A stretch of 64,000 nt of DNA from an uncultured bacterium (GTDB taxonomy: Bacteria > Bacillota > Clostridia > Lachnospirales > Lachnospiraceae): contig CAJMQQ010000002.1 of the NCBI GenBank assembly GCA_905215625.1, forward strand, positions 1 to 64,000, in the 5' to 3' direction. A model generated the notes under the pieces. The model ran no database searches, was not told the DNA's origin, and worked only from the letters and a program-made list of their open reading frames with translations. A program made the translations under genes and the position numbers. Of this stretch, positions 59,277 through 64,000 are shown one piece after another (the stretch's first letter is position 1; every line of letters begins with the position of its first letter).

Positions 59277-60701
59277 ATGGATTCTCAAGCTGAACTATCT
59301 GAAAAAGACCGGAAATTCCGAGAATTTTCCTTAAACGCTTCGGCGTGGAAAGTAATTTTATATGTAAGTGTTCCTCTGGCTCTCTATCAAAGCTTAAATC
59401 AGCTGTTTAAGATTCTGGACTCCCTGATGGCTTCTCACATCAGCTCTTCTGCGGTATCCACCATTTCTTACCTGTCCCAGCTGGACATGACCCTGTCGGC
59501 CTTAGGCGGTGGTCTGGCAGTAGGCGCAGGCGTTAAGATCAGCGAAGCCTATGGAGCCGGAGACTTTGACCTGGTAAAAAAACGGGTCAGCACCCTTTAC
59601 TCGCTGTGCGCCGCCGTCAGCATCCTTCTTCTGGGCGTTTTACTCCCTTTCACAGAAGAATTTTTAAGATTTGCCGGTACTCCGGAAGAATTTATGGCTG
59701 ACGGCGTTTCTTATTTCCGCCTAGACTTAATCGGCATGGTAATTATGTTTTTTAACAATGTCTATATTTCTGTCGAACGGGCCAGGGGACATTCCAGATG
59801 GATTCTGATTCTCAATGTCGCTGTCATTGCCGTAAAATTGATTCTTACCGCAATATTCGTATATGGATTCCACGGCGGGATTCACATGATTGCCATTGCC
59901 ACTATTATCTCCCAAGCGCTGATGTTTGCTGCCGCTGCCGTCAATATCTGTCAGCCAGGCAATGCCTTTGGATTCTCCTTTTCCAGCATTACCTTTAAAA
60001 AGTCAGTGGTTCTCCCCATTTTAACCCTGTCTGGCCCGGTTATTGTGGAAAAGGCAGCCTTCTCCCTTGGAAAAGTCCTGGTTAATTCTATGAGTACCGT
60101 TTACGGCGCCCTGACTGTAGGCGCCCTTGGTATCTCCAACAACATCGGAGGCATCAGTACCACTCCCCACATCGGATTCCAGGATGGAAGTTCTGCCATC
60201 ATCAGCCAGAATTTAGGAGCCGGAAAACCAGCCAGGGCGCTGGAAATCTTCTTTTGGACAGCTGCTATTAATATGGCCATCAGTACCGTTACTATGATCT
60301 TCAACCTGGTCTTTCTGCGTCAAATTACCTGGCTCTTTGCCCAGAATGACCCAGCTTTTCAGGAACTGATTATCTCCATCTACCAGTTTGAAGCATGGGG
60401 CGCCATTCCTCTGGGAATCAACTCAGCCGTTATAGGAATGCTTTACGGCTTTGGAAAAACCAAATCCACCCTGTTTATCAACTTCTGCCGGGTATTCGCC
60501 TTCCGCGTTCCAGTGCTCTGGGCACTTCAACAGTTTACCTCCCTTGGAAGCGTCAGCGTTGGAATCGTTATGGCATTCAGCAACATCGCTATCGGCGTTT
60601 TATCTTCCATCATCGGATTTTTCACCATCCGTCAAATTTGCCGCGAGTATCATATCTCTTATGGCAGGCATTTTAAAAAAGCTCCGGGATCTGCTGTATA
60701 A
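59277..60701 (+). CDS. MATE-family efflux transporter (third)
   Basis: A 474-residue polytopic protein with 12 helices. LYQSLNQLFKILDSLMASHISSSAVSTI and QNLGAGKPARALEIF are MATE-like, and it is only distantly similar to the other two copies in the window. AAGGAAGG precedes the ATG. Divergent from an AraC regulator. Its stop codon lies inside the terminator hairpin. Confidence 0.92.
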   Translation: MDSQAELSEKDRKFREFSLNASAWKVILYVSVPLALYQSLNQLFKILDSLMASHISSSAVSTISYLSQLDMTLSALGGGLAVGAGVKISEAYGAGDFDLVKKRVSTLYSLCAAVSILLLGVLLPFTEEFLRFAGTPEEFMADGVSYFRLDLIGMVIMFFNNVYISVERARGHSRWILILNVAVIAVKLILTAIFVYGFHGGIHMIAIATIISQALMFAAAAVNICQPGNAFGFSFSSITFKKSVVLPILTLSGPVIVEKAAFSLGKVLVNSMSTVYGALTVGALGISNNIGGISTTPHIGFQDGSSAIISQNLGAGKPARALEIFFWTAAINMAISTVTMIFNLVFLRQITWLFAQNDPAFQELIISIYQFEAWGAIPLGINSAVIGMLYGFGKTKSTLFINFCRVFAFRVPVLWALQQFTSLGSVSVGIVMAFSNIAIGVLSSIIGFFTIRQICREYHISYGRHFKKAPGSAV

Positions 60702-60723
60702 TCAGCAAAGCCCGGAGTTTTTT
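60682..60723 (+). terminator. terminator of the third MATE gene
   Basis: CTCCGGG/CCCGGAG outer stem and TGCTG/CAGCA inner stem, followed by six T. Overlaps the end of the coding region. Confidence 0.9.
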
Positions 60724-60798
60724 ATATTAAATCATAACGGTTCCGGACCAAGCATTTTCTTGTCCGGTTTTGCCGCCTTCCTGAATCGTAACATTAAA

Positions 60799-61938
60799 TT
60801 ACAGCATTGCCTTTCCGCGGCAATAGGTCTGAATTACATCATAATTATCTTCTAATACTACGATGTCTGCATCATACCCTGCTGCCAGACGTCCCTTTCT
60901 GTCATCTGCCCGAAGGGCTTTCGCTGGATTAATGGTACAGGAATTTAAAGCAGCGTCAAATGGAATCATGGCTTTTTCTACCAGAATCTTTAATCCCCGG
61001 TTCATATACAAGGTACTGCCTGCAATGGTCTCGGTTCCTTTTAATCTTGCCAGTCCGTCTTCCCCGATTTCGATGTCATGACCGCCCAGCTGGTATTTCC
61101 CGCCTGGAGGACAGTGTTTTGCTCTCAGGGAATCGCTGACCATTACTGCATAATCCCTGCCTTTTGCAGTAAAGTAATTGTTTAATGCAGCCAGGTGGGA
61201 ATGACATCCGTCGCAGATTACTTCGCCGTAAATATCCCGTACCCGCATCGCAGTTCCCACCAGCCCCGGCTTGCGGTGATGGTAAGGGGTCATGCCATTG
61301 TATACATGAGTCATAGACATAGCTCCATTGGCAATTCCCATCAGGGCCTCTTCATAGGTTGCAGAGGAATGTCCCATGCTGACGACTACGCCGTTCTGGC
61401 TGCAGTATCTGGTAAGGGCAAAATCCTCATCCTGCTCCGGCGCCAGGGTAATATATTTGATCCAGCCTTTTGCCGCTTCCTGATATCCCTTAAACTGCTC
61501 TACGCTGGGTTTTGCAATGGCTTCCGGCGGCTGAGCCCCTTTATATTCCATATCCAGATAAGGGCCTTCAAAGTGGATTCCCAAAATCTCCGCACCTTCG
61601 TAGCCTTCCTCAATTACCTTCGCCACATTGGCTACTGCTGCTGTCAGAACGTCCGGCATCTGGGTAACTGTAGTTGGCAGAATAGAAGTAACTCCTTCTT
61701 CCGGAATCCGTTTCATCCAGTCCCGCAGTCCTTCCGGATCTGCGTCATTGGTATCAAATCCGTAAGCTCCATGGGTATGAACATCAATAAAGCCAGGGAC
61801 GATTCTCTTATCTCCATAGTCCGCATCTGCCTGTTTTTCACCATAGCCGTAAATTCGGTCAATCACACCCTCTTTCACTTCCAGCTGCGCCGGAATAAAC
61901 TGTCCGGCAATCCAGACTCTGCTGCTTTGTATAATCAT
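60799..61938 (-). CDS. nagA: N-acetylglucosamine-6-phosphate deacetylase
   Basis: A 379-residue amidohydrolase of the NagA family, converting GlcNAc-6-phosphate to GlcN-6-phosphate and acetate. Seen: PGFIDVHTHGAYGFDT (metal histidines), HFEGPYLDMEYKGAQPPE (metal Glu), MGHSSATYEEA, THVYNGMTPYHHRKPG and the catalytic Asp in MVSDSLRA. The last motif is usually TDAMxA, so substrate preference could differ. AGAGGGG precedes the ATG; no nagB adjacent. Confidence 0.93.
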   Translation of the reverse strand: MIIQSSRVWIAGQFIPAQLEVKEGVIDRIYGYGEKQADADYGDKRIVPGFIDVHTHGAYGFDTNDADPEGLRDWMKRIPEEGVTSILPTTVTQMPDVLTAAVANVAKVIEEGYEGAEILGIHFEGPYLDMEYKGAQPPEAIAKPSVEQFKGYQEAAKGWIKYITLAPEQDEDFALTRYCSQNGVVVSMGHSSATYEEALMGIANGAMSMTHVYNGMTPYHHRKPGLVGTAMRVRDIYGEVICDGCHSHLAALNNYFTAKGRDYAVMVSDSLRAKHCPPGGKYQLGGHDIEIGEDGLARLKGTETIAGSTLYMNRGLKILVEKAMIPFDAALNSCTINPAKALRADDRKGRLAAGYDADIVVLEDNYDVIQTYCRGKAML

Positions 61939-61978
61939 TGCTAACCCCTCTCTTTCTGATAATTTTATTCTAAAATCC

Positions 61979-62007
61979 AGTATAACCTGTTTTTTTCAGA
62001 TTGGCAA
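61979..62007 (-). promoter_or_regulatory. nagA promoter
   Basis: TTGCCA, 17 bases, TATACT on the minus strand. Confidence 0.72.
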
Positions 62008-62122
62008 CCTTCTCTGAGCAGGACGGTTGTCCGTACCCAGCCATACATGATGTTCCCTGGCGGGTTTTCCTGTCTGTTCTCTTGATTATATCTCAAATCC
62101 CTGAGAAGAAGGGACAGCTTTT

Positions 62123-62680
62123 TCATACTGCATCATCCCTCTTATTGTCAAAGAAAGCTTCTCGTCCCTTATATTCACTTTTAATAATTTCAAATATATC
62201 TTCCGGGCTTTCTTTACATCCATTTTTCAGCCAAAGCTTTATGACCTGCGTAATGCCTGCCTTAAAAAATTCCATATGATACTCAACGAATTTATTTTGA
62301 AAATGTGTCCTTGCCAGATCCGTATCATAGATAATAATTTTATATTGATTATCATAACCAAGTTTGAAATAGGTCTGATAGAAAATCTGATTCTCTTTGA
62401 TATGGCGGAATAATTTCAGATAGTCATGGCTGTTAAAACCATGTGTGATTTCATCTTTATATAAATCAGCTACTGCAGCTTCAAGTTTATCCCGTATTGC
62501 GTCAGCCAACCCATAAATATCCGTATAGTTCGCATAAAATGTAGTTCTGTTTAGTCCGGCGCGTTTACAAATATCGGATACACTAATTTCATTTAACTCT
62601 TTCGTTTGAAGCAGTTCAATAAAAACCTTTTCGATTCGCTCCATAGATTCTCTTTTTCTCTTATTGTTAGGCGTATTCAT
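62123..62680 (-). CDS. TetR-family transcriptional regulator
   Basis: A 185-residue regulator with an N-terminal HTH (IEKVFIELLQTKELNEISVSDICKRAGLNRTTFYANYTD) and a C-terminal helical effector domain. The ATG at 62680 follows AAAGGAG; a frame extending further upstream would cross the operator and is rejected. Divergent from a small membrane protein gene, with a palindrome between them. Confidence 0.9.
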   Translation of the reverse strand: MNTPNNKRKRESMERIEKVFIELLQTKELNEISVSDICKRAGLNRTTFYANYTDIYGLADAIRDKLEAAVADLYKDEITHGFNSHDYLKLFRHIKENQIFYQTYFKLGYDNQYKIIIYDTDLARTHFQNKFVEYHMEFFKAGITQVIKLWLKNGCKESPEDIFEIIKSEYKGREAFFDNKRDDAV

Positions 62681-62741
62681 AATTGCTCCTTTATTCCAAC
62701 ACTTGTTTGCAAATTGATGATTGTTTTTCCCTTTCCATTCT

Positions 62742-62769
62742 ATTATACTTGATTTGCAAAAAACAACAA
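62742..62769 (-). promoter_or_regulatory. tetR-type gene promoter
   Basis: TTGTTG, 16 bases, consensus TATAAT on the minus strand; its -35 lies in the palindrome at 62760-62779, implying autorepression. Confidence 0.6.
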
Positions 62770-62782
62770 CTGTTGTTTTAAT
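62754..62782 (+). promoter_or_regulatory. promoter of the small membrane protein gene
   Basis: TTGCAA, 17 bases, TTTAAT on the plus strand; the palindrome fills the spacer. Confidence 0.6.
62760..62779. promoter_or_regulatory. TetR-type operator
   Basis: Perfect 9-2-9 inverted repeat AAAACAACA-AC-TGTTGTTTT between the divergent regulator and membrane protein genes, overlapping both promoters. Confidence 0.78.
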
Positions 62783-62801
62783 AATTTGGAGGTGTTTAAA
62801 A

Positions 62802-63173
62802 ATGAAAAAAAGTAATTTTGTTGCACTGGTGTTAGGAACAGTCAGTATCGTTCTTTTTGCTCTTGGCGTATGTATGGCGCTTATCCCGGAGTGGAACGCG
62901 TTCAGACCTGGAGTTATTTTCGGCTGTGTCGGTCTGCTTCTTGGTGTTATCACGCTGATTGTATGGAGAAAGATGGAACACAAGCAGCCGCTCCATATAA
63001 CTGGAAAGGCTGTTCTGACGGTCATTGTTGGTGTCGCTGGCGCTTTGGCGCTGGGTGTAGGAATGTGCTTTAGCATGGTCTGGGGAAGAATGATTTTAGG
63101 CGTTGTAATCGGCTTGCTTGGAATTGCTGTTTTGCTCTGCCTGATCCCTTTGACAAAAGGCATTAAAGATTGA
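62802..63173 (+). CDS. small four-helix membrane protein (unknown)
   Basis: A 123-residue protein with four hydrophobic helices and short polar loops (WRKMEHKQPLH in the middle). No enzymatic motif. TTTGGAGG precedes the ATG at 62802. It is the likely target of the divergent TetR regulator. The same trio (TetR, this protein, a small Lys/Glu-rich protein) recurs in related Clostridia as far as I recall; function unknown. Confidence 0.8.
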   Translation: MKKSNFVALVLGTVSIVLFALGVCMALIPEWNAFRPGVIFGCVGLLLGVITLIVWRKMEHKQPLHITGKAVLTVIVGVAGALALGVGMCFSMVWGRMILGVVIGLLGIAVLLCLIPLTKGIKD

Positions 63174-63325
63174 AGTTTACACTTTTTATAAAATCACAAT
63201 GACTATCGTGAAAGCAATCAAGCAGGTTTTCTTGATGAACGCAATGACAGGAACTGCTGTATGCCCGTTTGTGCTGATGCTTAGCTTATCTATGATAACA
63301 AAACCAAAAGAAAGGAACCTGAACA

Positions 63326-63511
63326 ATGGCAAAATCGAAACTTGTAAAAGCAAATGAAAAAATAGCAGAAAAAGTTATGGGAACCTATCAAAAAATTGAA
63401 GATACCGTTATCGGCGGTTATAGTAAAATCGAAGACGCTTTTGTTGACCACTATCTGACCAAAGACGGAGAAACTGTTGAAGAAGCCAAAGAAAGGCTGA
63501 ATCAAAAGTAA
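63326..63511 (+). CDS. small charged protein (unknown)
   Basis: A 61-residue, Lys/Glu-rich, all-helical-looking protein (KLVKANEKIAEKVMGTYQKIEDTVIGGYSKIEDAFVDHYL). Two internal similar segments, TYQKIEDTVIGG and GYSKIEDAFVDH, suggest a short amphipathic repeat. AAAGGAA precedes the ATG. It follows the four-helix membrane protein by 152 bases and probably shares its promoter. Confidence 0.75.
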   Translation: MAKSKLVKANEKIAEKVMGTYQKIEDTVIGGYSKIEDAFVDHYLTKDGETVEEAKERLNQK

Positions 63512-63556
63512 AAAGCTGTGTTTGGTTATGACCTTTCAGGAACTTTACTGCGAAAA

Positions 63557-63591
63557 ATTCCGCGGCTTCCCTATTCAGGAAACCGCGGAAT
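63557..63591 (-). terminator. terminator of the BMP-family gene
   Basis: ATTCCGCGG/CCGCGGAAT stem extended by TTCC/GGAA, followed by TTTT on the minus strand. Confidence 0.85.
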
Positions 63592-63622
63592 CTGTTACCA
63601 TCTGTTTTCTATTGTTAAAAAC

Positions 63623-64000
63623 TTACTGGCAATTCTCATCAATAAATGCCTTGATTTCATCCTGGCTCTTTCCGATAGCGCTGAGAACCTCTACAGAACC
63701 ATCAGCAATACCTGCCTTTGCTTCTTCCAGAGCAGCCTTACCTTCGTCAGACAGTGCGTTCATTAAAACATCGCTTTCTACAATGCCAACTGCACCGTCA
63801 GCAAGTCCCAGAATCTCATACTCGCCGAAAGGCAGAGTTCCTTCATCCAGATACTGGCCGATTACAGTATAAACAGCATTTCCCACTTCCTTTACAATAG
63901 AAGTAGCAAACTGAGCGCTGATAGCTGGATCATCTTTATACAGTAAAGACTGGTCGCTGTCTACGCCGAATACATATTTTCCTGCCTCGCCTGCTGCATT
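63623..64000 (-). CDS. BMP-family nucleoside-binding lipoprotein, C-terminal part (partial)
   Basis: The frame runs off the right edge and gives the last 125 residues of a periplasmic-binding-type protein. KYVFGVDSDQSLL, TSIVKEVGNAVYTVI and LGLADGAVGIVESD are characteristic of the basic-membrane-protein (PnrA/TmpC/BmpA) family, whose members bind purine nucleosides for an ABC importer. The N-terminal lipobox lies outside the window. Fits with the purine nucleoside phosphorylase encoded at 17603. Confidence 0.9.
   Translation of the reverse strand, partial: NAAGEAGKYVFGVDSDQSLLYKDDPAISAQFATSIVKEVGNAVYTVIGQYLDEGTLPFGEYEILGLADGAVGIVESDVLMNALSDEGKAALEEAKAGIADGSVEVLSAIGKSQDEIKAFIDENCQ

Noticed and set aside
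62008..62122. Short peptide frame and a second TATAAT between nagA and the TetR gene
   Set aside because: The 27-codon frame has a poor site and crosses the nagA promoter; the TATAAT has no matching -35.
63199..63357. A 52-codon frame between the four-helix protein and the 61-residue protein
   Set aside because: It lacks a ribosome-binding site, overlaps the start of the 61-residue gene in another frame and has no recognisable features, though a hydrophobic segment is present.

Overview
The window looks like chromosomal DNA of a gut-type anaerobic Firmicute, most likely a Lachnospiraceae/Clostridia member. The basis is moderate GC, strong AGGAGG ribosome-binding sites with occasional TTG/GTG starts, sigma-A type promoters, a CIRCE-controlled clpB, a PotC-PotD fusion, ChW-type repeats in a secreted deacetylase, ferredoxin-containing MinD-like ATPases and a flavin/Fe-S 2-enoate-reductase-type enzyme. 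This is an inference from family content. Genes are dense, two thirds lie on the minus strand, and I find no tRNA, rRNA, CRISPR array or prophage. No stretch longer than 300 bases lacks a gene once start codons are corrected.

Layout. 1-215: last codons of an IS110-type transposase. 216-4280: a divergent TetM/EF-G-like GTPase and a FeoB-like iron transporter, head to head. 4230-10474: a five-gene minus-strand operon (response regulator, histidine kinase, large exported membrane protein, ABC ATPase, ABC permease). 10665-13910: clpB with CIRCE and a membrane-bound HTH regulator. 13964-19601: GNAT, histidine phosphatase, MATE, a three-repeat lipoprotein, purine nucleoside phosphorylase and an unknown surface protein. 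19796-24697: enoate-reductase-type flavoenzyme with its probable MerR regulator, a ChW/NodB polysaccharide deacetylase and a small ppGpp-hydrolase-like HD protein. 24843-27678: a membrane-anchored protein, malQ and an orphan HicB.

27721-35348 is the most unusual region: a compact six-gene operon encoding a VTC-type polyphosphate polymerase domain, a DUF4956 membrane protein, a CotH-like kinase, a glycosidase-like lipid-side protein that appears to have lost both catalytic glutamates, a HEAT-repeat membrane protein and a processive-type GT2 synthase. It is preceded by a leader holding a small hairpin and then a terminator-like hairpin. I read it as a cell-envelope glycan or phosphate-polymer system controlled by attenuation or antitermination. 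35580-38387 is a second coherent cluster: a DUF134-NifX fusion regulator, two ferredoxin-containing MinD-type ATPases and a NifX-like protein behind a promoter carrying three copies of one palindrome.

38570-47259: mscS, glgB with a histone-like Lys/Ala tail, a DUF3810 putative metalloprotease, lepB, a small secreted protein, and a pgl-aroC-rpiB operon. 47485-51856: polyamine uptake (cupin regulator, potA, potB, potCD). 52030-64000: GH88 glucuronyl hydrolase, esterase, two more MATE exporters with LysR and AraC neighbours, GNAT, a Fic-protein remnant, a TSUP permease, nagA, a TetR-controlled small membrane protein and the 3' end of a BMP-family nucleoside-binding lipoprotein.

Connections. glgB and malQ serve glycogen/maltodextrin metabolism; GH88 and nagA fit host or dietary amino-sugar/uronic-acid polymers; PNP and the BMP lipoprotein fit nucleoside salvage; pgl and rpiB both belong to pentose-phosphate metabolism. 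Several regulators have candidate operators in the adjacent promoter (response regulator, MerR, DUF134, TetR, LysR), which makes the window useful for regulon prediction.
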